Shown here piece by piece: positions 45,883 to 56,915 of a stretch of DNA of 64,000 bases (positions are counted from its first letter, which is position 1; every line of letters starts with the position of its first letter). The notes under the pieces are model-generated. The model was not told where the DNA came from. It did no database searches and saw only the letters and a list, made by a program, of their open reading frames with translations. A program made the position numbers and the translations under genes. The stretch is from Hsuehochloa calcarea (Eukaryota > Streptophyta > Magnoliopsida > Poales > Poaceae): positions 32,541,232-32,605,231 of the forward strand of contig CM070599.1 in NCBI GenBank assembly GCA_036346395.1. Direction: 5' to 3'.

Positions 45883-46713
45883 AAAAATTACAGCTCGTGG
45901 TAAATCGCCACTGATGTACGGTACTATTTGAGGTGATGACGCACATCTAAAAAGAGCGGATTTAGTGCGTGCAGACCCTACGGCCACGCCGTGCCTTTGA
46001 ACATTGGCACGGGGTGGGGTGCGGGGTGCAGTGTGGTGCGGAGCGAACGACCGTGCCGATAGCAGGTGGGACTTGGGAAGGACGACTACGTACGTTAGTC
46101 CTAGCCGTCCTGGCATCGCCGGGGCGCGTGGGCGCGTGCGGTGGCTCGGCTGAGGCAACCGTGCGTCGCGAGTTCGCCAACTGGGGCCGACCGATTTGCC
46201 GTGCCACTCGGGTTATGCTTACACACGGTCCCAGCTAGAACCTGCAAAACCATGTCAGGACTAAACAGAAGTTTTTTTAGACCACAGAAGTTGGCAGTTG
46301 TGAGCTAGCGCACCGTGTTGATCGTCTCTTGTGTGGTCAGCGATAAGATGCACACTTGCACAGGTTTTTTAGGCGTGCCGCACACACATGGAACTTGTAT
46401 GTTCAAGAAGAGGAACGATATATGTCCAATTTGCTGCAAACTCTAAATCTGAGTACAAAACACAATTAAAAAAAGTGTCAGGGAAGGAAACATTGCATCT
46501 TTCATCTGTCAAATCCAAAGCCGAAATAAACACATATACACCGTAGCAATGCATTATGCACGGACCAAATCCTAGACTCCCTAGTCTCTGAAATTTCCAG
46601 CTGCAAACTTGCAGGCGCAAGTCTCTTGGCAAATAACATCAAGAAATCTAAAAAACATCCGCAAGGGTTGTCTAATTTTTCACTCTCCGAAACAAATTCC
46701 TTTCATGTCAAGA
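45883..46713. other. intergenic, nothing recognised
   Basis: GC-rich 45950-46240 and AT-rich thereafter. No coding motif, RNA gene or repeat boundary was identified. Confidence 0.4.
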
Positions 46714-46722
46714 ACAAGAAAA

Positions 46723-48193
46723 GAGTAAAGTACACTGTTGGTCTCTAAACTTGCCAAAGTTTGTCACTTGGGTCCCTAATTTATGAAAATGCCCAATTCA
46801 GTACCTAAACCTATATAAGTTGGTCATTGGAGGTCCCAAAGTACTTGGGCTGGCCTTGACTACTGACGTGGGTGGTTGACCAAGCACATGGACTCTCCAG
46901 CGTGGCTTGCAGGCTCAAGGCGGGAATTTGCACGCCAACAGTATCTCGGTATTCTTACATTTTCATCCTCGTAAATCTTGTAGACCTAAAATTCGAACCA
47001 AAATCCATGATCTGCATTTATACCCCGAATCACCCGAAATCCCTAATCCCTAATTCCCCACTTGCGTCCACTCTCATCCGGCGACAAAGGCGTGACGCCT
47101 AGCGTTTGCTCCACCAACAATGGTTTGACGCCTGCCTTCTGCTTCGACGATAAAGGTGCTCCATAGCCGATACATTGAGCTCCTCAACGAGAAGTCGCCG
47201 CTGGGGAAAGCTTGCACTCCCATTGATCGTGTGCCCAAGCTGTGTGTGCCGGAACGTGGTCCAGTTGACCACCAGAATGAGATAGAATCCCAACCGCGAT
47301 TTCTTTAAGTGCCCGAACCACCAGGTGAGTTCATATGCCTATTTGTGATTTGGGATTTGGCGTGCACGATTTGGAGTTAGTTCTGATTTTGTTCGTATTA
47401 CTTTCTTTGAGTCAGCGAGATGGATCTAGCTGTAGCTTTTGGCTGTGGGAGGAACAATATGGCAAGTATTTGTGTGAACGGGGCATGATTTGTTCCGATG
47501 AAGACACTGTGGCAGTGATGAAGAACGAAACAAAGGGGGAAGAAGAACAAATTGGAGAAGGCATGGAGGAGAAGTTATATGTGTTTGTTCGCATGTTGAT
47601 GGCAGTGTTAGAAGCAGGAAAGGAAGTTGTAGTTTTACTGAAGTGTTTGCTCATTGTGTCCGTGTTGTTGTTAGCTACTTGATTTGCACTACTGTTTTTG
47701 AAGATCAGTATGTATGGCAGATGTTGAATTTTGTGTGTATGTAATGGAAATACATGGTGTGAAATGGATGACTTCACATTATTAATCGTATTCGATGGAT
47801 ATGAGTGAAATCTATTCTTGTACTGGATTGCATAACAAATATAGCATGACGAAATAGGGGAATAGTGAATGTAATTCAGTCGAGTCATAATATTGCATAA
47901 AGTATTCATAGCATTACAAAAATAACTTAAGAAGTCTTTGGAGTAATTGGCATAACTCCAAAACTTAGCAGCTTGTAAACATCTAACTAGACACTTTCTA
48001 GTTTGTACTAAAGTGAACATGTAAGCATCTGATATGATCACTTTGTTTATTCACAAATTCACAAAATACAACCCTTTTGTCCGGACAGAAAAGTACTTTT
48101 GACAAGATTTAGGTACCAAATAGGGTATTTTCATAGATTAGAGGCCCAAATGACTAACTCTGTAAGTTTTGGGAGCACGATTGTAATTTACTT
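46723..48193. mobile_element. Mutator-like element (MULE) with long TIRs and 9-bp target duplication
   Basis: The left end (GAGTAAAGTACACTGTTGG..., about 90 bp) is matched by the reverse complement of the right end (AAGTAAATTACAATCGTGC...), with shared blocks such as GTCACTTGGG / GTCATTTGGG and ATGAAAAT. The flanking 9-mers ACAAGAAAA (46714-46722) and AGAAGAAAA (48194-48202) match at 8 of 9 positions. Long TIRs plus a 9-bp duplication are the marks of MULEs. It has no transposase but carries a GRF zinc-finger gene remnant, as in Pack-MULEs. Its right end is only about 160 bp from the kelch gene start codon. Confidence 0.85.
47163..47682 (+). pseudogene. GRF zinc-finger protein remnant inside the MULE
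   Basis: Two exons are visible, 47163-47324 and 47416-47682, with a GT-AG intron and matching phase. Exon 1 encodes an STRSRR leader and the GRF finger: LPLIVCPSC, then NPNRDFFKCPNH. Exon 2 encodes DGSSCSFWLWEEQY, then a Glu-rich stretch and a hydrophobic C-terminus ending at a TGA (47680-47682). GRF fingers bind nucleic acid, and such proteins are numerous in grass transposons. Two defects are seen: the expected start codon is ATA (47163-47165) and a TAG stop (47283-47285) lies inside the finger. The exon 2 frame alone stays open. Confidence 0.75.
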
Positions 48194-48356
48194 AGAAGAA
48201 AAATTCCTTACCATGCCGAGATGGGAAGAATGCACATACAATCCAGCCGTCTCCATCTACTTTTCGCACTGTGATACTCTCCTCATCGCCTCACCAATTC
48301 GCCGTTAATGCCACCGACGCACTCCGCTCCTCGCCGCCTGCTCTAACCACCCGCCG

Positions 48357-51300
48357 ATGGCGAGACCGGCGCCGGCAGCCAAGGCGCCACCGCCGAAGCA
48401 CCTGGTGGCGCTTGCCGTCGTCGCCATCCTCGGCCTCGTCCTCGTCGCCGACTTCCTCTGGGCCTCCTCCCCGCCTCCTCCCCCGCCGCCGCCGCCATCT
48501 GGTCCTCCAGGCTCGACCTCTCTACTCGCCCCACAGCGTCGCTGCCGTCCTCGCCGAAGAAGGTGACGCCTCCATCTCACTCCTAATGCTTAGGGATATT
48601 GGACTGCTACCTCTAGTGCCTTTTCAAGTGTTCTGTGATCCGGTAGTGTCGAGGTGCGTAGTACTCAAGCGCGTGCGATTAGTGAGATCTGATGGGGAAT
48701 TAGGTGTACCTCTACGTTCTGATAAGAGTAGGACACAGTCGCTCGATTGGTAACTTTCACTCGACCTAATGCAGTTCGCGTGAGCAGCCATTATGTGCTT
48801 GACTGTTAGGTGTTAACTCTGAAAATAGATTATGATTGCTGCTTGTGACAATGTAGATACATCGGGTATCAACTGCGCAACGGGATTTCTGGTTGTTAGA
48901 AGGGGGAGCAAATAATCATGTTGCATGGCTATAGAAGCTTTCCCCCCTTATCTCTGCAACTTCTCGTGTGGACATTAGTTTTCTGAATTCTGACTTTCTG
49001 AGTGAAGAACTGAGGAAAAACAACCGTTTGCTAAACGGCAACGTGGGAACACATTCTAAGCCATGGATGATTTCGTCATTTGTTGGAACTTAAAGTAGTG
49101 AGTTGCCATATGACTTCCATTTGGCCCTCATGTTTGATTAAGTTAAGAGCACCAAAATAAAAAATAACTGGTTTTTGTTAACACTGCTAGTTTGTGTTTA
49201 TCCAGGCATATCCATCCTTCCCCTACCATCTAATCTAGTACCTTGGTTTTATCCATCAGAGTATGAACATGGAGCAGCAGATTGCTGGACTTGTCCTTGT
49301 ACTTTTCTGTGGACTAAAATATTGTTGTCAAAGTATATTCGGTATCTTACTTATGACTACATTGCATGAATTTGACATCAGATGTTAGTAAACAATGTGC
49401 AAACTCATGCTTTACACTTGAATGTTTTCCACCCTTATTGTTAATTACAACGACCTATGCTGTGAAGAGTTGTTGCTATGGTCTATAACTTTGTAATACG
49501 TAATATGGGATTTCAAGTTGACTTGTTTGTTTATTCTCATCATTCTGCTACAACGACTTCATTCAAAATTAGTCATTATTTATTTATTTATTTTGGAACA
49601 GCAAACGAAGGACAATAAATCTACAGGTTCCATGGACATAAATGCAACTTTTGCAGATTTATCAGCACCAGAATTAGAATGGGAGGAGATGGCTGAAGCA
49701 CCTGTGCCACGTTTGGATGGTGCTGCTATACAGATTAAGAATCTCTTATATGTATTTGCTGGATATGGCACCATTAACTATGTGAGGAAACTTGTCTGAT
49801 ATATCTTGGATCCATCCATGCTTTGTGTTTAGGTTTGCTTTTTTCCTGTAATTTATAAAATCTGATGGTTTCTGAAGAATAACATACATGTAACATGTCT
49901 ATACTAGGAGAAGTGATCCCATTTTACAGGAATGAATATTATTTTCCCCGTAATTTGTCTAAAATACATGTAAGCCATGAGCCCATGACAGAGAAGCGTA
50001 ATATTATTTTCCCCGTAATTTGTCTAAAATACTGTTGTTTTCATTAAAAGTTGAGTTCACACAAAATTGCGAGAGTTGTGGAAAAAATCTATCCACTCTA
50101 TTGCTGCAGTATGTGACCAATTGCACCAGTCTTAATCTGTACTCCATAGATTCAACACGTTAAGCTGCATAAAATGAATGAGCATTATGGAAAGTTCAAG
50201 CATGCTCTTATTTCAAATTTTTAGTTCAAGCATGATCCTTGAAATTTGAAATACAGTTGAAGTACTTGTGCTATGTACTATTGTTTATAGCATGAGCCCA
50301 TTCTAAATATTTTGGTAAAAAAATTAATATTGCTGGAGTGTCAGATATATTTAGTAAGACCAGACTACAAAATTTACCCAGTTATTCCTTGCCATGCTGT
50401 TTTCTTCATTGCAGAACAGCAGAAGTCTACCATGAGTTAATCAATATGTGAGCAAGTAACCTTTTTCTATGTTTTTCATTTATAGGTGCATTCTCATGTG
50501 GATATTTACAATTTCTCGAATAATTCATGGGGAGGAAGGTTTGATATGCCAAAGGATATGGCGCATTCACATCTGGGGATGGTTACAGATGGAAGGTATA
50601 TTTATGTAGTAACTGGACAATATGGTCCGCAATGTAGGGGACCTACAGCTCGAAACTTTGTATTGGACACCGAAACAAAAGAATGGCGTGATTTGCCTCC
50701 ATTGCCAGTTCCTAGGTACAAGCCCCCCCCCCCTTCCCTCTTTAAATCTGGCATATAGACATTATGCATTTATTTTGTACTTGTACTTGCATGGTCACAG
50801 TCCCATCAATCCAAATACTACCTTTGAAGTTTGAATATTTGGTCAGCTTGAAGGCTGTCAAGAAACAACCAAATCTTTGTTTTGATCTCTTATTTCATTT
50901 TTCTTCTTCTAAATCTATTGTTCAGATATGCTCCAGCCACACAACTTTGGAGAGGCAGGCTTCATGTGATGGGTGGCAGCAAGGAGGATAGGCATGAACC
51001 TGGACTTGAACATTGGAGCCTTGCAGTAAAGGATGGGAAAGCACTGGAGAAAGAGTGGAGGAGCGAGATACCAATACCACGTGGCGGTCCTCATAGGTCT
51101 GTAACTTTCCCTTCCCTTGACATCTATTGTTGTCATTTTCATTGGTAAGCAATGTTGCTAGATGCCTAAAGTGTCTAGGCATTTCGCTATCTGGTGTAAT
51201 TATTCTTTTTTTATGCCCCAGGTATTAGGTATGCTGCTAGGCTATTTTTAATAGAGTATTTCAATTAAAATGAGTTCTTGGCTAGAAATCTGGTTGCACA

Positions 51301-54300
51301 ACATACAAAGAACAAAGAAGTTCAAGATGGTTTATGTGACATCTAACCTGTTTCTGTAAACAGCACTGTTAACTAGCATTGCGACTTAATCTTAACTCCC
51401 TCTTTTGCTACCAGGGCTTGTGTTGTTGCTAATAACAAACTCCTTGCAATTGGTGGACAAGAAGGGGATTTTATGGCCAAACCTGGATCGCCTATATTTA
51501 AATGTGTTAGAAGAAGTGAGGTATGTTGATACGTAACTCAATCAGTATAGCTGCTGATTGCTGCACATTATGTGGGAAATTGTACATTTAATGAAGAAAC
51601 TGAGATTAGTTCCTTGCATTAGTTACTGCAGGACATCTTAACCATATATCTTGCATGATTGAGTCTATTAAATAGACAGCTAAATGCCTAGCATGCCTTC
51701 CCTACTGGCTACTTGTGCCATTAAATAGTGGGAAGTCTGATTTCACTTGAAAGCTGGGCAGGCACCTAGCGGACTGCAGTTTTTGATACAGGAGACAAGG
51801 CCATTTAGAATGAACTATCATATTGTTGTGTGTATTCAACGCTGATAAATACTTTACGATCTATATGAATCAGTACTAATTGATAATTCTTATTTTTTAT
51901 GTACGTTTTATATGTTCCATCCATCAAATCATTTGTTGCCATAGTACGATGCGTCACCCAATAGATGATGATTTTAAGCCGACAACTTAATTAATTGAAG
52001 TACTTCTGTGAAATGTTATTGTTGGCATGAGACTTATCTATTCCAATGGGCCAAAATGCCAATATAATATGTACATCGTTGGTCAATATGGAAAGAACAC
52101 CATAATCTATATGCATATCTAACATTTCCTCAAACTTATGGTGGATCAACAATAGTGACTTTTGAGAGGTAGAAGTTATCAACTCTAGTGACTTGGTGAA
52201 AAAATCGCTAATTGAAGAATCATGGTAGAAGCTATCTTGAACGAAAACCCTACGGTTTTTCCGTTTAGCAAATTCAAATTTAGTTTTCAAATTTTGATTG
52301 GTTTTAAACAAATTCAAACGAATTTCATTGGTTTTTTGAAAAATCACGGCTATCGTTAATCACCGAGAAGCTCTAGATTTCTATGTTCAATGCACATACT
52401 GAAGAGCAATAACTTGGTCTTGCATCTGCGGTCTCATGTACAAAGTATCCACTCCAATGTGCTTAGTGAGCTTATACTTCACAGTATCTCGAGCAATGCC
52501 GATTGCAATTAGTATTATTTGATAAGAGAGGAGTCGGTGCAGAAATTGAAACACCGAAATCCTCAAGTAGCCACCGAAGCCAAGTGATCTTAGCTATCAA
52601 TGACGCCATGGCTCTCAACTCAGTCTTAACACTCAAACGGGAAACAACAGTCTGCTTCTTGGTCTTCCAGTCAATCAAGGAGGAACCAAGGAAAACACAA
52701 TAGGCAGAAAGAGATCGACGATTAGAATGATCGCTAGCCTAGATCGCATCAAAGTACGCTTGAAGCTGCAAAGAACTGGAGCGAGGAAAGAAAATACAAC
52801 GAGTAATGGTCCCACGAAGATATTGCAGGACACGAAGATGACTGTAGTTAAGCTGAGTGGGAGCAGAGACGAACTGACTCGGGATGTGAACTGGGTGAGA
52901 AATATCAAGTCGAGTGATCCCAAAAGAAGTAATGAAGGGGACCCAAATTAGACACCAAGAACTGCTCACTGAGATGCTCCTTCACAAAGGCAATATACTG
53001 AGAGTCATCTCCGGTAATGATTATATCATCCACATATAGGAGTGTCTGATCCTGAGGAGAGGTGTGTACAAAGAGGGTCGTGATCACTGGCGGAGAAGTC
53101 GGCAGCAGTGACAACAGAGGAGAAGTGGTCAAACCAAGCACGAAGGGCTTGTTTGAGCCCATAAAGAGAGCGACGAATGCGACAAACCATACCATTAGGG
53201 ATAGAATACCGAGGGCGACTGCATGTAGACCTCACGCAGCTCACCGTTGAGAAATGCATTCTTGACGTTCGGATGAGAGATGAGACACCTTGGGGTCGGT
53301 CTGTCCCAGATCCGGCTGCGGGGAGGAGCTCGGCGGCACCGAATCAGGCTGGAGCAGAGCAGCGGCGACGCTGGAGGTGCGGGGAGGAGGGGGCACGGGG
53401 AGGGCGGCGGCGGCCAAAACCCTAACCCTAATCTTGCTCTGATACCATTTTGGAATGAGACTTGGTCTATTCCAATAGGCCAAAAGTCATTGTTGCCCTA
53501 GGCGCCCACCTAGGTGCTAGGTTCAGCCCTCCCGCCTGGCCGATTTATCCCACCTAGCCCTGCCTAGGTGGCGATTAGGCGCTAGGCACTGGTATGCTGT
53601 CCGACTAGCGCCTAGGGGAACACTGCCAAAAGATCAATATAATATGTACAGGGTTAGTCAATATGCAGAGAACACCCTAAGCTATATACATATCTAACAA
53701 TTACGTCTTATAGTTTTATTGTTTTCTTAGAGTAACTTTCAGATTCCCAATCTTCTGTTCATCTGTTGATCTTCATTATAGTTTTTTTTAATCTTCTGCC
53801 TGTGCAGGTAGTGTACAGCAATGTGTACATGCTTGATGATGGAATGAGGTGGAAGGAGCTTCCACCTATGCCAAAGCCAGATTCACATATAGAGTTTGCT
53901 TGGGTGAATGTCAACAATTCTCTCATTATTGCTGGAGGAACCACAGAAAAGCACCCAATAACTAAAAAAATGGTCTTAGTTGGTGAAATATTTCGGTTCA
54001 ATTTGGACACACTGGTACAGATCGTTTCTTGCTCCTTCTCTTGAAGAAAATAGTTTCAAAAGGGGGGATATAACGTTAGCATGAGATATTACCTATTAAC
54101 TTCTTATTTGTCATTTAGTCTTCTTGTTTTGCAGTATTACGCTGTTTATAGACACAAAAGCTACTGAAATCCTATTAAAACTTTCTGTCATCCAAAATTC
54201 TATTCATTGAATATGATACTAACAAAAAAAAACATCTAGCTGTGTTAATTAATAAAGGGCAAAAACAATGAAAGGGGAATTTTCGAAAATGCATTGCATA

Positions 54301-54523
54301 AATCATTACTAGCCTCGGCTTGTCGTTGCGATGCTATTGAAACTCCGTCTGCATACAGGAATGGACTGTGATCGGGAGGTTACCTTTCCGAATCAAGACC
54401 ACTTTGGTAGGATACTGGGATGGCTGGCTGTATTTCACTTCTGGGCAACGAGACAAAGGACCAAAAGACCCATCTCCTAAAAAGGTTGTCGGGTGCATGT
54501 GGAGAACTAAGTTGCACTTGTGA
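48357..54523 (+). CDS. kelch-repeat (galactose oxidase-like propeller) membrane-anchored protein
   Basis: Exons: 48357-48562, 49602-49781, 50486-50715, 50926-51096, 51415-51520, 53808-54014, 54359-54523. Exon 1 encodes a short cytosolic lead and one membrane segment (LVALAVVAILGLVLVADFLW). Exons 2-7 form one uninterrupted kelch propeller frame (PRLDGAAIQIKNLLYVFAGYG, HSHLGMVTDGRYIYVVTGQ, APATQLWRGRLHVMGGSKE, RACVVANNKLLAIGGQEGDF) and stop at 54521-54523, about 421 aa in all. It resembles the plant family of Arabidopsis At3g27220 (from memory), a likely single-pass membrane or Golgi protein of unknown role. Exon 1 is 206 nt, so its start frame does not join exon 2; the frame that does join reads SLPSSPKK, implying a 1-nt loss (or 2-nt gain) in the CCG/CCT run at about 48470-48497. 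Intron 5 carries a copia insertion. Confidence 0.88.
52018..53699 (-). mobile_element. copia element in kelch intron 5
   Basis: LTR copies flank the element: left 52018-52124 and right about 53448-53699. They share TGAGACTT, CTATTCCAAT(A/G)GGCCAAAA, CAATATAATATGTACA and ATCTAACA. The right copy is split by a 138-bp MITE. Next to it the complement of a PBS (GCTCTGATACCA, about 53436-53447) is present. Minus-strand protein pieces include SLYGLKQALRAWF, YVDDIIITGDD, FLVSNLGPLHYF and KKQTVVSRLSVKTE (RT and RNase H). Much of the front half of the polyprotein is missing, so it is a deleted copy. It lies antisense to the kelch transcript. Confidence 0.85.
53487..53624. mobile_element. hAT-type MITE nested in the copia LTR
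   Basis: The element is 138 bp, with inverted ends TCATTGTTGCCCTAGGCGC and (reversed) AGTGTTCCCCTAGGCGCTAG. It is flanked by the perfect 8-bp duplication GCCAAAAG (53479-53486 and 53625-53632). Eight-base duplications are the hAT mark. The uninterrupted LTR at 52018 has the unduplicated target, which confirms the insertion. Confidence 0.85.
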
Positions 54524-56915
54524 TTTAAAAAAGGAAAACTGATATGACTAAGCCATTCTTTCTGCATTTTTTTGGGTATATAACTATTCCATCCCCCCTT
54601 GATGGGCGAGTTGTTTATTGTCATACGAGTTGGCTGGCTTTGTTGTGCATTGTCACATCATGTCACCAGTCTGTTGTATGCTTTTTTAGTTATATCATAG
54701 AATGATCAACTTTTCCACCATTTTGTACAGAGAGAACTGATCTTCGATGCAATGACTGACGTAATCTTGTAAGTCGTAACATATACATTTACTCTTGTGG
54801 TTCTTTTGTGTTCTTACCCTTCTGTAGCAATACTGCTAGACACAGCGGGCATTGAAGCAATTTATCAGCACTGTATACATCTTTCATCATAAGAAAACAT
54901 CAGCAGCATTTACTCTCAAAGTCCGCAATATCCTCTTAACTGGATGTGAATCCATTCAGTATATCTTCTAAACATCAACTTAATCTTAAGCTATTGTTGC
55001 AGTTGACTTCAGCTCTCTCAACTTACACCTTTCACATGCTTTCTGTGAGTGATAAGTCTTGTTCTCTGATACCTGATACTTTATACCCGTGTTAGACTTG
55101 CATAAAGTGGCTGGATGGTTCCTTGTCAACATGATCAAATGTTTTCTTACAGATTCTACATCTTGTATTCCACAACAGTTCAACTCCTTTGTGCCACAAA
55201 TTGTTCCATTTTGTTGCTGTTGATGGCAACAGAACCCATTCCCATGAATATTTGCACAGAACCATGCCCATTACGGAATGTCATCGTTGGGTTCACCGAA
55301 TTTTCTTCTCTGTAAAATATCAGGCCATGGACAGAGAAGCAAACGCATCAACTGGCAATAGTGCCTCCCGTACTAGTGTGCCCCCCCCTGCCGTGCCATT
55401 TGGGGGTGGATTATTCTCTGCTCTTTCGGTGTTTCCCTTGAAACGGTAAAAGTTTTGGACTAATGAACCGCACATGCGCGGGACTTTGACCTCGCCCGTC
55501 TTCTCCTGGCGTCGTGGGACAGGCAAAAGCAGCTTCGGTAGGGGTGTGGAAATCATCCGTCAAATCGCACTATTTTCACATGATGCCATTGTTCGATGGT
55601 GATATCTGCCTCGGACGCATGCTCCCACGGCAGAGGGCTGGGACAAATCCTGAAAGATGCATGCATGGCATCTTGGTCTGTGTTTGAACTTTGAACTTTA
55701 AACCTAGATAGAAGTACTGGAGAGAGAAAATAAGAACCTAGAGAGAAGCGAAGAGGCTTCTTTAGTTCACGGTATAGACGCTCTGTCTCTCTCTAGCAAA
55801 AGAAAATTCGTACAAGAGTTTGTTCTGAACTCTGGTTAGGGAACAAAGTAGGGTTCCATTGCCCTGACACTCACGTTTCTCGAGAGATTTGTTTGGATTA
55901 CGGTGTAAATTCTAACGTAGGGGCCTGGATAAGTTGCAGGCAGTGAAGCGTGGTGTGTACAACTACAAACTTGAGATTGGTCTAACCTGACCTGACCCAA
56001 CAAAAAGAGTCTAAGCTAAATCGGAACCTAAACCACAGCTGCTCCAAGCGAAACAAGCACCCCCAAAGTCGTGCCAAAGCACATGGGATCAATAGGGCCC
56101 AATTTCTCATCTAATCCAGTATTTTTACGAAAAAAAAAATAGACATACGGCGATGGATAATTCGTATGCGAAGGCCTCTATTTTCCCTGACTGTGCCAGT
56201 CCCATCTCTGTCGCTGCAGTCTAGATTAAAGACCTAAGTACTATCAGTTGGGCTATTTTTTTCTGGAAATGAGACGCGCCACGCATTCCACACAACGAGA
56301 AAGCAAGGCAAACGTGTCTCATTCGGCGGTCAAAAAAACCATGTAAAACAGTAGAAGGTATGTCGCCACCTCTATACAGGCAACTCAACTGGGCACGGCG
56401 CGGCGACGACTTGGCACTACCGGTCTGTTTGCTGTTGAGACGTAGTGCGTGGTGGCGCTGGAGAGGTTTTTTTTTTCCTTCTCTCTCTCACATTCAGCAT
56501 CTACTTATATATATACACGAAATAGCAAAATTAGTTCCTATACAAATAAAATAATAAAAAATAGTATTTTATCGCACAAAACCGCAGCGAAAAATAACTT
56601 ACCACAAATTGAGACTACAGTAGGTCGTCTCTCGCATTGGTTCCTTTGTCGCTAACTGGTGCATGGGTTCCTTTGAAGGGTGACCATTCCCATGGATGCA
56701 TCGTGTGTTTCGACGTTTTGCTAGCCCGTCGAATATGCTTGTTAGTAGACTTCGTTTAATCACGTCACTAGATGGGTAATGCTTTAACCAGAAGCTCAGG
56801 TTAGGGCTTGATGGCTTCACGCATCAATCCCGCCAAGCTAAGTTAAACGTAAAGTCTCCACAAAGCTGTGTGTTGATTAAGCGTGTTGCCGGTGTGAGCA
56901 GAAAAGAGCATCCAT
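54524..56915. other. intergenic, no gene recognised
   Basis: This begins with the kelch 3' flank. Short open frames exist (for example 55189-55449) but show no domain. The rest is mixed sequence with a poly-purine/AT character near 56440-56600. No RNA gene was seen. Confidence 0.4.
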
